A program made the position numbers and the translations under genes. A stretch of DNA of 64,000 nt, taken from contig JAQWRV010000018.1 in assembly GCA_029243545.1 (NCBI GenBank), positions 1 through 64,000 on the forward strand, read 5' to 3'. Below are positions 43,620 to 52,972 of this stretch, in pieces; the first letter of the stretch is position 1, and every line of letters starts with the position of its first letter. Source of the stretch: Rhodospirillaceae bacterium. Its GTDB lineage: Bacteria > Pseudomonadota > Alphaproteobacteria > Rhodospirillales > Rhodospirillaceae. Under the pieces are notes generated by a model, which ran no database searches, had not been told where the DNA came from, and worked only from the letters and a program-made list of their open reading frames with translations.

Positions 43620-45105
43620 GCTCCAAACCCTTCACCGACTTAGTGCGGTTGGGTGAGCGTTCCAAAGCCTTTCTGAATTGAACCGCCGCTTCGTCGTAAC
43701 GCCCTTCATCCAGCAGATATTCACCGTACATTTCGAAAGAGGGCTTCATAGGCAGTGGCGGACCTGACGGCGCATTCAGCGCAGCTTCAAGCACGGTTGC
43801 GTCGACGAGAAATTGCTCCGCGATATTATTGTCGCCCTTAGCCAAGGCAATGGCTGCTTCCAGTTCTTTTTCTTCGACCGCGCCGATTCTGGCAATATAG
43901 GCCGTTGTTGCATTCCCACCAAAATGTTCGCGCGCGGCCTTAATGTTGGCTAACGCGGTTTCTGCAGCTTTTATATTGCCGGTGTGAACGCCGCTAAAGC
44001 CTGCGGCCAGCTGTAAGCCGGAGTGATTTCGATCAGCGTCAGTAAGAATATTCTGATCAAACAAGGCCCAGCGTTCGGTTTCCAGGGTGTTCCGGGCAAG
44101 CATCCTCATGGTGCCATTGCGCACCAGCGCTGTTGGGATCGAATCTAGCGTGCGGAGCGCTTCGTCGAGTGCCCATTGCGCTTTTGCGTCATTGCCGAGT
44201 TGAAGTTGACCGTAGTGATACCACTGCAAGGCATGATACTCAGATCGACCGCGTTCCAACCCTTTACGTTCAGCATGATCGATTGCGGCTTTGTAAGACA
44301 CCTCGTTGGACGCAACCACATTGTCCCACATACCAAGCTGTAAGAAAATGTGGGAGGGCATGTGCAGCGCATGCGGCGCATCGGGAGCAATGCTCGCATA
44401 TACTTTGGCTGCTGGCAGAGCAAGAATGGCATGCTCCGGATCGTCGAATGAGTGAATAACGAAGTGCGCGGCACCGGGATGATTTGGATTACGCTCGAAC
44501 ACCTGCAACGCTAAAGCGCCGGCCTGCACCTGACGCCGGAATCCTTTATCACCGGGCCTTACTGTTCCTAGCATGGAGATAGCATAAAACGTGGCGATTT
44601 CATCATCGTTAGGATAGGTCTCGTGCAGCGCCTTCATCGCGTCGGAATAAGCGATGTCGCGCGAGAGCTTGTTACCACTGCCATACAAAATATCTAACGC
44701 TTCTATTAAGCCCCGCTCCCGGCCCGAGGGTGTTTTTGCAAACCGAGCTTCGGGTGTCGCAGCGAACCGGCCCAGCACTTTAAGCGCCGCGTCACGGTCT
44801 TGCTGAGCCCAAAGAGGATGATTGTAGCTCATGGCCTCGCCCCAATAGGCCATTGCAAAGTCAGGATCGGCTTCACGGGCTGTCCGGAATGCCTCTGCGG
44901 CTTCCTCAAACTCAAAACTGTGGAGCGCTTTAACGCCGCCAAGGAATAAAACTTGCGCCTTCACAGCACCAGAATTAGGGAAATTTATGGTGCCCAAGTC
45001 AGACATCAAGTCCGCTGATTGCGCAGATGAAATATAGAGTGGGCTTGCAAAAAGAAGCCCCGTAACCAACGCAACAGATAGACTGTTAGCTCCCCGACGC
45101 CGCAT
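43609..45105 (-). CDS. exported tetratricopeptide-repeat protein
   Basis: A 498-residue protein with a signal peptide (VALVTGLLFASPLYISSAQS) and TPR-type helical pairs. An N-terminal repeat reads ALHSFEFEEAAEAFRTAREA followed by DPDFAMAYWGEAMSYNHPLW, and the last is YLLDEGRYDEAAVQFRKALE. The central region carries histidines in NHPGAAHFVIHSFDDPEHA and PHALHMPSHIFLQLG, a pattern shared by a family of large periplasmic TPR proteins of unknown role. ATG 45105 is chosen for the AGGAGAG site just upstream and the signal that follows. Confidence 0.85.
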   Translation of the reverse strand: MRRRGANSLSVALVTGLLFASPLYISSAQSADLMSDLGTINFPNSGAVKAQVLFLGGVKALHSFEFEEAAEAFRTAREADPDFAMAYWGEAMSYNHPLWAQQDRDAALKVLGRFAATPEARFAKTPSGRERGLIEALDILYGSGNKLSRDIAYSDAMKALHETYPNDDEIATFYAISMLGTVRPGDKGFRRQVQAGALALQVFERNPNHPGAAHFVIHSFDDPEHAILALPAAKVYASIAPDAPHALHMPSHIFLQLGMWDNVVASNEVSYKAAIDHAERKGLERGRSEYHALQWYHYGQLQLGNDAKAQWALDEALRTLDSIPTALVRNGTMRMLARNTLETERWALFDQNILTDADRNHSGLQLAAGFSGVHTGNIKAAETALANIKAAREHFGGNATTAYIARIGAVEEKELEAAIALAKGDNNIAEQFLVDATVLEAALNAPSGPPLPMKPSFEMYGEYLLDEGRYDEAAVQFRKALERSPNRTKSVKGLERAL

Positions 45106-45367
45106 AACGCTCTCCTCGTATGTATTACCTATCAACTTCGGTCCACTTTAGCATGCTGAAGAATTTCGAAGCACGCATGGTGCTCGCTGGTCTTTTTTTG
45201 TAAAGAATTGAAGTGTTTACGTGTAGTCTTAGCCACATCCGCACGTCTTTCGCGCAATTCTCGTGCCGCGAACTTACGACTCAAAAACCACACCTGAACG
45301 TCTTAACCCCCTGGAAAGTTTCAGCTTAGCAAAAATCTTCTGGGGGAATGAGATAAACCATTTCGAG

Positions 45368-45694
45368 ATGCGGTACCCAGTCTTTATGTTTGCCTTTGTG
45401 GCACTGCTCAGAGCACCTGTAAGCAGTCAGCCACGCAGTTATGCTTATGATCCGAAAACGGGCACGAAGTTCCGCTGGCACGTCGATACCACGGGCAACA
45501 AACACATCGCTACCTTCAATCGAACCCAACGGTCGCTGTGGAATTTAACAATCGATTCATTGGGCAACCGCAGCGGTACAGATGAGAATGGCGATTTTTA
45601 GACCTTGAACCCCGGCAGCGGTGTGTACCGGAACGAAGCACAGGAACTGTTCTGCGTTCTCAATGACGCTAACGCAGTCTGTCTAGAGCCGTAA
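45368..45694 (+). pseudogene. small secreted protein gene with an in-frame TAG
   Basis: From ATG 45368 the frame encodes a signal-like start (MRYPVFMFAFVALLRAPVSS) and then YAYDPKTGTKFRWHVDTTG and GNRSGTDENGDF before a TAG at 45599-45601. Past that stop the same frame continues sensibly (TLNPGSGVYRNEAQELFCVL, then AVCLEP) to a TAA at 45692-45694. A single TGG to TAG change would explain it (GDFWTLNPG). The intact protein would be about 108 residues with two cysteines near the end. Family not recognised. The frame is also open upstream to 45263. Confidence 0.5.
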
Positions 45695-45707
45695 CATGTT
45701 CACCGCA

Positions 45708-47522
45708 CTACGGCTGCTCAAGCCCCTCGCGTAGAATTTCCAGTTCAAGCCATTCATGTTCAGCGGTTGCCAGGCGCTGTTCAGCCGCCTTTAGTTCAGC
45801 CGTTGCGGTCTCATATCCTTTTGCATCCCGGCTATAGAAGTCTGGGTCCGCAAGCGCGTCATTGAGCCGGACCATCTCGGCTTGGAGAGATCCCATTTCT
45901 TGTGGAAGTTTTTCTAAAGCGTGTTTTTCTTTGAAAGATAGTTTTCGTTTCTCGACCGATGCCGCGGACCTAGGTCTTAGCGGTTTCTTCGTTGACGTTA
46001 GTCTTTGAGATTTCTGGAATTCCTCACTGCCTATAGTCTTTTGCGTTATCATGTCCGAGTAACCGCCAGCGTATTCAACCCATGTACCGTCGCCTTCAGC
46101 GACAACAACAGACGTCACAATGCGATCGAGAAAATCCCTATCATGGCTAACGATAATAAGCGTGCCAGTGTAGTCACTTAGTGTTTCTTGCAACAGGTCG
46201 AGAGTTTCCAAGTCCAGATCGTTGGTGGGTTCATCGAGCACCAAAACGTTGGATTGCTTCGCTAAGGCGCGCGCGAGCATGAGGCGGCCACGCTCGCCGC
46301 CTGACAAAACCGTGATCGGGGTATCAACCATGTCGGGCGAAAACAAGAAATCCTTCATGTAACCGATGACATGGCGAGGCGTGCCCTGGACATCCACATG
46401 TTCACCTGCGTCGCCGGTGAGCGCTTGGCGCACTGTCCAAGTAGATTGGAGCGACTCGCGGGTCTGGTCCATGGTTGCAATATCAAGATAAGTGCCCATC
46501 CTCACGCGCCCGCTATCTGGTTTGAGCCCACCAGTCAGCATGTTCAAGAGGGTTGTTTTTCCAGCTCCGTTAGGCCCAATAAAGCCGATCCTATCGCCGC
46601 GCTGGATGCGTATAGAAAAATCTTTCGCAATGGTGACGTCATCAAAGGACTTATTGATAGATTTGGCCTCAATCACCATCTTGCTCGAAACGCTAGCATC
46701 ACCTGTTTGCAGTTTTACATTTCCGGCGCGTTTACGATGATCGCGGCGGTCCTGGCGAAGATTGTGCAGGTTCTCCAGCCGTCGCACGTTGCGCTTGCGC
46801 CTTGCGGTCACGCCGTAGCGCAACCAATGCTCCTCGCGTACGATTTTACGGCCAAGTTTCTGCTGGGTGCGGTCTTCATTATCGATAATGCCATCGCGCC
46901 ACGATTCGAATGCACTAAATCCTTCGCTGAGGCGTCTTGTAATGCCACGGTCCAGCCACACAGTCGCCTGAGACAATCGTTCAAGAAAGCGCCGGTCGTG
47001 GCTAATTATCACAAGCGCCCGGCGCAGGCTTTTGAGTTCCTTTTCGAGCCATTCAATGGTCGGGAGATCGAGGTGGTTGGTCGGCTCATCGAGCAACAGC
47101 ACATCCGGCTTCGGCGCCAGGATGCGGGCCAGAGCAGCCCGCCGAGCTTCACCGCCAGAAAGGTGAGTAGGATTTTCAGAACCCGTTAAACCAAGCTGTT
47201 CCAATAGATAGATAGGGCGATATGGATCATCGCCAGATTCCAGACCTTCTTGAACATAAGATAATGTGTCGGTGTAGCCGCTCAGATCAGGCTCCTGGGG
47301 TAAATAGCGGATGGTTGTGCCCGGACGCACGAAACGCTCCCCCTCCTCACAATCGATAAGGTCGGCAGCAATTCTCAAAAGAGTCGATTTTCCAGAGCCG
47401 TTGCGCCCGATCAAGCAGACAGTCTCTTCCGGCAGCACCATAAGCTCGGCGCCTTGCAATACGGGGTCCCCGCCAAAGGACAGATGAATATCTTTCAATG
47501 TAAGGAGGGGGGGAGCGGCCAT
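45708..47522 (-). CDS. uup: ABC-F family ATPase, Uup-like
   Basis: A 604-residue soluble protein with two ABC ATPase domains and no membrane part. Walker A motifs are GRNGSGKSTLL and GPNGAGKTTLL, signatures are LSGGEARRAALARIL and LSGGERGRLMLARAL, and Walker B motifs are VLLLDEPTNHLDL and VLVLDEPTNDLDL. The linker is basic (residues about 230-280) and the C-terminus is a charged coiled coil (EMGSLQAEMVRLNDALADPD onwards), which is typical of Uup. ABC-F proteins act on ribosomes or on DNA branch migration. It stands alone transcriptionally. Confidence 0.9.
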   Translation of the reverse strand: MAAPPLLTLKDIHLSFGGDPVLQGAELMVLPEETVCLIGRNGSGKSTLLRIAADLIDCEEGERFVRPGTTIRYLPQEPDLSGYTDTLSYVQEGLESGDDPYRPIYLLEQLGLTGSENPTHLSGGEARRAALARILAPKPDVLLLDEPTNHLDLPTIEWLEKELKSLRRALVIISHDRRFLERLSQATVWLDRGITRRLSEGFSAFESWRDGIIDNEDRTQQKLGRKIVREEHWLRYGVTARRKRNVRRLENLHNLRQDRRDHRKRAGNVKLQTGDASVSSKMVIEAKSINKSFDDVTIAKDFSIRIQRGDRIGFIGPNGAGKTTLLNMLTGGLKPDSGRVRMGTYLDIATMDQTRESLQSTWTVRQALTGDAGEHVDVQGTPRHVIGYMKDFLFSPDMVDTPITVLSGGERGRLMLARALAKQSNVLVLDEPTNDLDLETLDLLQETLSDYTGTLIIVSHDRDFLDRIVTSVVVAEGDGTWVEYAGGYSDMITQKTIGSEEFQKSQRLTSTKKPLRPRSAASVEKRKLSFKEKHALEKLPQEMGSLQAEMVRLNDALADPDFYSRDAKGYETATAELKAAEQRLATAEHEWLELEILREGLEQP

Positions 47523-47823
47523 GGCCCGAGCGTGTATCGCTTACAGAATTAGAACGCAAGTGCGTATCAAATCCGCCCAAGAAGCTCAGGGGGTCGCAAG
47601 CTCTTCCGCTCAATGAAGATGAAGAGGCTAAAGCTGCGGCTCGATAGAATATCCGCTTGAGTAAACTGGTTTAGCGCGCGAATGCAGCCAACTTAATAGG
47701 CTGCCGCTTTCGCCCCCAATGTCCGTGAGAATAGCGACTTCGACCCTCATCACTTACTGATGCTATAGTCTAGACCAGCAGCTCGTATTTAACTGCTCAA
47801 CACCTACTTTGGACTGTGCCATC
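47523..47823. other. intergenic region with a short open segment
   Basis: Between the ABC-F and Memo-like genes, which diverge here. On the plus strand a frame from about 47504 to a TAG at 47645-47647 reads plausibly near its end (PPKKLRGSQALPLNEDEEAK), but it has no ATG and overlaps the ABC-F start, so it may be a decayed gene tail or chance. From 47648 on I see only promoter-length AT-rich DNA. Confidence 0.4.
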
Positions 47824-48636
47824 ATGCCTACATCCGGCCAACTCATTCGTCCACCGGCTGTTGCAGGGTTATTTTATCCAGATGACCCGGACATGCTACG
47901 CGACATTATTGGTACTTATATAGGCGCGGTTCCGACGCATGCCAAACCCGATAGGGTCCCTACCCCTAAAGCCGTCATCGTGCCGCATGCAGGGTATGTC
48001 TATTCAGGCCAAGCGGCTGCACAGGCCTTGTCTCGCTTTGCGCCAGACAGCGCGTTGATTACTCGGATTGTCCTCATGGGTCCGTGTCATGGGGTTGCCG
48101 TACAAGGTCTCGCTGCCCCGAAAGCAGATGCCTTTGCTACGCCGCTCGGCACCATCCCGATTGATCGTTCAGCAATTAATACAGTTGCATCAATGTCCTT
48201 CGTGACCATTGATGACGCCCCCCATGAAAAAGAATACAGCTTGGAAGTGCAACTACCATTGCTCCAAACTGTATTTGGAGGTTTCACACTGGTGCCGTTC
48301 GCCGTCGGCTCAGCAACTAACGATCAAGTCGCGGCAGTGCTAGAGACGTTATGGGGTGGCCCTGAAACCCGCATCGTTATCAGCTCCGACTTGTCACATT
48401 TTCTAACGCAGCAACAGGCAGCCAGCCTTGATGAACAGACAGCTCAATCCATTGAGCTCTTAGACTGGCAATCTCTATCCTATGATCACGCCTGCGGCCG
48501 CATACCAATATCGGGCCTTCTAACGGCTGCCGGCCGGCATAACCTTTCGGCGGAACGTATTGCTCTGCTGACCTCTGCGGATACCGCAGGGCCCCCGGAC
48601 CGTGTCGTTGGTTATGGGGCATGGGCGTTCGCATAG
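47824..48636 (+). CDS. Memo-family protein (AmmeMemoRadiSam system protein B)
   Basis: A 270-residue protein of the MEMO1 family, related in fold to extradiol dioxygenases. Marks are the opening IRPPAVAGLFYPDDPDML, VPHAGYVYSGQAAAQAL with a conserved histidine, MGPCHGVAV with a second, and SSDLSHFLTQQQA with the third; these histidines bind a metal or a redox centre in the family. In many bacteria it is encoded with AMMECR1 and a radical SAM protein. AMMECR1 follows here, but no radical SAM partner lies in the window. Start ATG 47824 gives the family-normal N-terminus. Confidence 0.92.
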   Translation: MPTSGQLIRPPAVAGLFYPDDPDMLRDIIGTYIGAVPTHAKPDRVPTPKAVIVPHAGYVYSGQAAAQALSRFAPDSALITRIVLMGPCHGVAVQGLAAPKADAFATPLGTIPIDRSAINTVASMSFVTIDDAPHEKEYSLEVQLPLLQTVFGGFTLVPFAVGSATNDQVAAVLETLWGGPETRIVISSDLSHFLTQQQAASLDEQTAQSIELLDWQSLSYDHACGRIPISGLLTAAGRHNLSAERIALLTSADTAGPPDRVVGYGAWAFA

Positions 48637-48643
48637 TAATGGC

Positions 48644-49237
48644 ATGACAACGACCGACCCCTTTGAACTGAATATCCATAGCGCTGCGCTTTTGTCGCTC
48701 GTTGCGGAGTCTGTGCGCTATGCTGTGAAACGAGGCGAACCTCTACGAGTCGTGCCTACTGAATTTCCCCATCCGCTTCAGCGTACCGGTGCGTCATTTG
48801 TCACCTTAAAGAAGTCGGCTGACTTGAGGGGCTGTATTGGAAGCCTAGAAGCGACGGAGCCTCTTGTGGTCAATGTTGCCAGCAACGCGCATGGCGCAGT
48901 GGCTCGGGATTCAAGATTCCCAGCGGTTCAGATGGCGGAGCTGTATGGCATGAAAGCCTCTATCAGCGTCTTAAGCCCGCTGTCGGCTTTACCATTCGCT
49001 GACGAAGATGACCTTATGAGAAAACTTAGACCGGGTGTTGATGGGCTGGTCATTTCAAACGGTAAGCAGCGCAGCACTTTTCTACCTCAGGTTTGGGAAG
49101 ATCTGCCGGATCCTGTAGATTTTCTTAGTGCTCTGAGGCGCAAGGGCGGATTTGATACCGCCCATCTGGCTTCCTCCTCTAAGGCCTGGCGCTATGAGGT
49201 CTCGGATATTGGTCCGATTAGTCTAGATATAGCCTAG
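48644..49237 (+). CDS. AMMECR1-domain protein (AmmeMemoRadiSam system protein A)
   Basis: A 197-residue AMMECR1 domain protein. The hallmark LRGCIGSLEATEPLVVNVA stretch lies near residue 60, followed by AHGAVARDSRFPAVQ and the ISVLSPLSALPF strand; VDGLVISNGKQRSTFLPQVW is the second conserved block. The fold is soluble and its chemistry unknown, although it is linked to Memo and a radical SAM enzyme. The ATG at 48644 lies just after the Memo stop; an earlier GTG at 48602 would overlap Memo. Confidence 0.92.
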   Translation: MTTTDPFELNIHSAALLSLVAESVRYAVKRGEPLRVVPTEFPHPLQRTGASFVTLKKSADLRGCIGSLEATEPLVVNVASNAHGAVARDSRFPAVQMAELYGMKASISVLSPLSALPFADEDDLMRKLRPGVDGLVISNGKQRSTFLPQVWEDLPDPVDFLSALRRKGGFDTAHLASSSKAWRYEVSDIGPISLDIA

Positions 49238-49338
49238 ATATGACTTATCGAGTGGCCAGCTCTCTTGCCTATAGTCGAGGGATAACCGATCATGACGCCG
49301 CCCGCCGGGCGAATTAAAAGGTGTACATTTAGAGTGTC

Positions 49339-50361
49339 ATGATACGTATATTCATCGCTTCGGCGCTCTCCTTGATGGTGCTATTCCCATCTAACCCATC
49401 CTTCAGTGAAGACGTCTATACACTCAGAGCGTCGGCTTACCTGTCACCCCTAAGTCACACCGTAACGCGGATTTTCGCCCCCTGGATCGAGGACGTGGAG
49501 CGGGAGTCCGGCGGACGCATTCGTTTCGAGACCTATTGGGGCGGTGGACTTGGCCGCAACCCCTATAAACAGTTCGATTTGGTCAAAGCCGGCATCAGCG
49601 ATGTGACCTTGGTTCAGCCCAGCTATACACCGGGACAGTTTCCGCAAACCCAGGTGCTTGAATTGCCATTTCTCACGCGCACCGCTTCGGAAGCCAGTAT
49701 TTTGGGGTGGCGGCTTTATGAGCGTGGACTTCTCACGGGCTACGATGACGTCAAACTCATCGGCATGTGGACTGCGGAACCGGGCAACCTCTACACCCGT
49801 ACACCGATCACCAGCTATGATGATATTAAAGGGATGAAAATTCGCGCCGCGGGGCGGCTCGAGGGTGATTTCGTCAAACGCCTCAATGCTGTGCCTGAAT
49901 CCATGCATCCCGCGGACGCCGTCGAAGCACTGCGTCGCGGCACCATCGACGGCACCATTCAGGGATGGGTCTCAGTCAACACATTTCAAACCTACCGGCA
50001 TACCAGCCACGTCATTACGTCGCCGCTCAGTGCTGTGAGTTTCGCAATCATCATGAACAAAGAGGCTTGGGACCGTTTACCGCCTGACCTGCAGGGTGTG
50101 CTTAATAAAACGGGAGGACTGAATATTGCTGTGCGCGGCGGTCAGTCCTACGACACGCGCGTGATCGAAATAGCTAAGCAGCTGCCAGAAGAGGGGCATC
50201 TTGACCCCGTCGCCCCCGACCCGGAAGAATTTGCCCGCATGCGTGAATTTGTACAGCCGGTCGCTGAAGGCTGGATGACACGAACAGAAGGGGGTAGAGA
50301 AACATTCACTGCCGCCCAAGAAATTCTGGCAGACCTCCGGCGCCGCGAAAGGCAGATGTAA
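49339..50361 (+). CDS. TRAP transporter solute receptor DctP
   Basis: A 340-residue periplasmic receptor. After a signal peptide (ASALSLMVLFPSNPSFS) the DctP fold shows in WIEDVERESGGRIRFETYWG, LPFLTRTASEASILGWRLYE, and IKGMKIRAAGRLEGDFVKRL, whose arginine normally binds a ligand carboxylate. ADAVEALRRGTIDGTIQGW is the conserved hinge. It starts a three-gene rightward operon with both membrane subunits, spaced by three bases each. The ligand is an organic acid by family; the exact one is unknown. Confidence 0.93.
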   Translation: MIRIFIASALSLMVLFPSNPSFSEDVYTLRASAYLSPLSHTVTRIFAPWIEDVERESGGRIRFETYWGGGLGRNPYKQFDLVKAGISDVTLVQPSYTPGQFPQTQVLELPFLTRTASEASILGWRLYERGLLTGYDDVKLIGMWTAEPGNLYTRTPITSYDDIKGMKIRAAGRLEGDFVKRLNAVPESMHPADAVEALRRGTIDGTIQGWVSVNTFQTYRHTSHVITSPLSAVSFAIIMNKEAWDRLPPDLQGVLNKTGGLNIAVRGGQSYDTRVIEIAKQLPEEGHLDPVAPDPEEFARMREFVQPVAEGWMTRTEGGRETFTAAQEILADLRRRERQM

Positions 50362-50364
50362 AAT

Positions 50365-50898
50365 ATGGCCGACGGTCATAATCAGAGTGCGCCTAATGTT
50401 CTCGACCGGGCGGTCGAGACCATGGCCGTGATCGGTTTCACCGGCTTGGTAATCATCGCGTTCATGACCTTGATCGACGTTAGCATGCGTTATCTTGGTT
50501 TCCCGCGCATACCAGGCCTGCATGATATAGAAGAAATTGCCTATGCCGTCGTCATCGCCAGTTGTTTTCCAGCGGGACTAAAAAAGGGCAATGCCGTCAC
50601 GGTACGGATTCTAGGGAAGCTCTTGGGCCCGCGCGCGCATAGCTGGCTGGACGTTATCGGCTCCCTTTTTATGCTGACATTTTTCACTTTGGTTGCGTGG
50701 CAATTCGTCGTCCTCGCCATCGACTATTCTTCAAACGGCAGAACAACATCCACTCTGGAATGGCCGGTCGGGCCAATATGGGTGATGGTTAGTCTCGTCG
50801 TCATGACCTGCGTTGGCGTCCAGGCCTGGGTACTGTGTGACACTTGGAAAACCGCCTGGAAAGGGAAACCCTTGGACCATCAAGCGGAGTCCCTTTAG
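50365..50898 (+). CDS. TRAP transporter small permease DctQ
   Basis: A 177-residue membrane subunit with four helices, in the order VIGFTGLVIIAFMTLIDVSM, a re-entrant region around DIEEIAYAVVIASCFPAGLK with the conserved acidic pair and lysine-glycine turn, then VIGSLFMLTFFTLVAWQFVV and VMVSLVVMTCVGVQAWVL. The small subunit couples receptor and large permease. It starts three bases after the receptor stop and ends three bases before the large permease. Confidence 0.9.
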   Translation: MADGHNQSAPNVLDRAVETMAVIGFTGLVIIAFMTLIDVSMRYLGFPRIPGLHDIEEIAYAVVIASCFPAGLKKGNAVTVRILGKLLGPRAHSWLDVIGSLFMLTFFTLVAWQFVVLAIDYSSNGRTTSTLEWPVGPIWVMVSLVVMTCVGVQAWVLCDTWKTAWKGKPLDHQAESL

Positions 50899-50901
50899 AT
50901 C

Positions 50902-52209
50902 ATGGAACCTCCTGTCATTGGTGGCCTCGTCGTCGCAGGCATGTTCGTCATGATTGCCCTGCACGTCCCGATTGGCGTGGCCATGGCCATCGCGGGTTTT
51001 GTCGGCACCGGTATTATGATTGGCTTTGATCCGGCGGTCGCACTGATGGGCATTGAACCATCCGCCGCCATCGCCAGCGAGGAACTGGCCATCATCGCGC
51101 TCTTTCTCCTGATGGGAAACTTTGCCGCCGCTGCCGGGCTGTCGGGTGATCTTTATCGCTTGGCACAGGCGTTCCTGGGCCACCGCAAAGGCGGTTTGGC
51201 AATGGCCACCGTGGCGACCTGTGCGGGGTTTGGAGCCGTCTGCGGTTCATCTTTAGCGACCACGGCGACCATGACCCGCATCGCCTTGCCGGAGATGGAA
51301 AGCCGTGGCTATTCACGCCGGCTTTCGACCGGCTCCATTGCCGCCGGCTCCACCCTCGGCGTCATCGTTCCGCCGTCTGTGTTGCTGGTGCTATACGCCA
51401 TTCTTACGGAGCAGTTCGTGACGGCCTTGTTTGTCGCCGCACTTGGGCCGGCGCTTATTGCCGTGATCTTGTATCTCCTATCTGTCGTTGCTTATGTGAC
51501 TGTATCGCCCAACTCAGGACCAGCCGCCGAACGTGTGGCCTGGCCGGAACGCCGCTCAGTATTGAAACAAAGTTGGGGTGTTGTCTTTCTGGCCTTCGTC
51601 GTATCGGGCGGCATTTACTCGGGTATCTTCACCATTAACGAAGCGGCCGCTGTCGGCGCATCCGTCGCCATTGCCTTTACGGCTTTTCGTGGCCGTCTGA
51701 GCCGCCGCCTGTTCTTTGATAATTTGAGAGAAACCGCTGCCAGCACAGCGTTGATTTACTTGATTATCATCGGGGCATCGATCTTCTCCTATGCGATTTC
51801 CTTATCGCAACTGCCCGACATCATTGTCGGCTCCATTGAGGGACTGGGCCTACAGCCTCTCGTCGTCATTCTGCTATTGGAAGCCATGTACATCGTTCTC
51901 GGTTCAATCTTCGATACAGTCGCGGCCATGGTAATTACGCTGCCGTTTGTTTTTCCACTGATCACCGGCATGGGCTACGATCCGATTTGGTGGGGAGTGA
52001 TTAATGTAGTGGTGATGGAAATGGGCATGATCACACCGCCCATCGGGCTCAATGTGTTTGTTCTGCAAGGCATGGCCAAGGACGTTCCCTTCAGCACCAT
52101 CTACGCTGGCATAGGTCCGTTCCTGGTGTCAGATGTGATTCGCTTGTTAATCTTGACGCTCTTCCCCGTGCTAACCCTGTGGCTACCGAAAGCCATGGGT
52201 TTGATGTAG
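50902..52209 (+). CDS. TRAP transporter large permease DctM
   Basis: A 435-residue sodium-coupled transport subunit with about twelve helices. DctM marks include AGFGAVCGSSLATTATMTRI and GSIAAGSTLGVIVPPSVLLV, both with the small-residue-rich substrate-site loops, and the late MVITLPFVFPLITGMGYDPI and EMGMITPPIGLNVFVLQGMA. It completes the transporter begun by the upstream receptor and small permease, and could also serve the orphan receptor at 16856. Confidence 0.93.
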   Translation: MEPPVIGGLVVAGMFVMIALHVPIGVAMAIAGFVGTGIMIGFDPAVALMGIEPSAAIASEELAIIALFLLMGNFAAAAGLSGDLYRLAQAFLGHRKGGLAMATVATCAGFGAVCGSSLATTATMTRIALPEMESRGYSRRLSTGSIAAGSTLGVIVPPSVLLVLYAILTEQFVTALFVAALGPALIAVILYLLSVVAYVTVSPNSGPAAERVAWPERRSVLKQSWGVVFLAFVVSGGIYSGIFTINEAAAVGASVAIAFTAFRGRLSRRLFFDNLRETAASTALIYLIIIGASIFSYAISLSQLPDIIVGSIEGLGLQPLVVILLLEAMYIVLGSIFDTVAAMVITLPFVFPLITGMGYDPIWWGVINVVVMEMGMITPPIGLNVFVLQGMAKDVPFSTIYAGIGPFLVSDVIRLLILTLFPVLTLWLPKAMGLM

Positions 52210-52218
52210 AACCCACGC

Positions 52219-52467
52219 ATGGAAAACGAAACCATCGATCCTGCTGAACCAGTAGATGGCGGCGGCATCTTTAGCTGGCTCAGAGAACAGGTCGGTAGCT
52301 TTATCGCGTGATTGCCCAAGAAGTATAACGGCAAGTTTAACTACAGCCGTGACAGTGAAAGTCCATCGCCAAAGAATATTCATCACTTGCGGGATGAAGC
52401 GAAGATTTTTTACAAAGCCATCCGAGAAATAGAAGTTGACTTCGAAGAGACAAAAAAAGCAGCTTAG
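52219..52467 (+). pseudogene. small gene interrupted by an in-frame TGA
   Basis: From ATG 52219 the frame encodes 30 residues (opening MENETIDPAEPVDGGG, then IFSWLREQVGSFIA) and stops at TGA 52309-52311. The same frame then continues for 51 codons (LPKKYNGKFNYSRDSESP, then HHLRDEAKIFYKAIREIEV) to TAG 52465-52467. A single TGG to TGA change would give FIAWLPKKYNG and a soluble, charged protein of about 82 residues. It is followed at three bases by the cytochrome c gene. Family not recognised. Confidence 0.5.
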
Positions 52468-52470
52468 TTC

Positions 52471-52758
52471 ATGCTTCGAGCTACACTCTTAGTCTCTTTC
52501 TTTCTATGCTCTGCAGCGCTCGCTGACGATGACCTGGCAGCCATGGCCGATGGTGAGGGCAAAGACTTTGTCTATCTGCTCTGCGCCGACTGTCATTCCA
52601 TGCAGCACGTGCTGGAGAAGCGCTATACCCGCGGCGGCTGGCGCGGCGCTTTAGAACGCATGACCGTCGACTTTGGTATGGCTGAACTCGAGGCGGACGA
52701 GCACAGAGAAGTGCTCGATTACCTGGCTAACAATTACGGCCCGAATTCGACCCGCTGA
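52471..52758 (+). CDS. small periplasmic cytochrome c
   Basis: A 95-residue single-haem protein. The signal peptide is LLVSFFLCSAALA. The haem is attached through CADCH near residue 38, and methionines in ALERMTVDFGM downstream are candidates for the distal ligand. The short WRGALERM segment resembles c-type domains that serve quinohaemoproteins and amine-oxidising enzymes. No such large partner adjoins it; it could accept electrons from the exported oxidoreductases elsewhere in the window. Confidence 0.87.
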   Translation: MLRATLLVSFFLCSAALADDDLAAMADGEGKDFVYLLCADCHSMQHVLEKRYTRGGWRGALERMTVDFGMAELEADEHREVLDYLANNYGPNSTR

Positions 52759-52972
52759 GTCAGGGCCGATTGATGGCAAGGTCTAGCTGTGGTGGACTGC
52801 ACATTGTGGGCTGCGCCCTTGGATCAGGCCACAAATTCTCTGGGTTCTTGCCCCTACGCTCGCAGGGTGATAGGCCGAAGTTGTTGCTATCAAAGTTAAT
52901 CTCATTCTGTGCCACACTCGTCATTCAGGCGCAGTAGAATTTGGTACTCACTCAGTCAGGGAGGCAAAGCTC

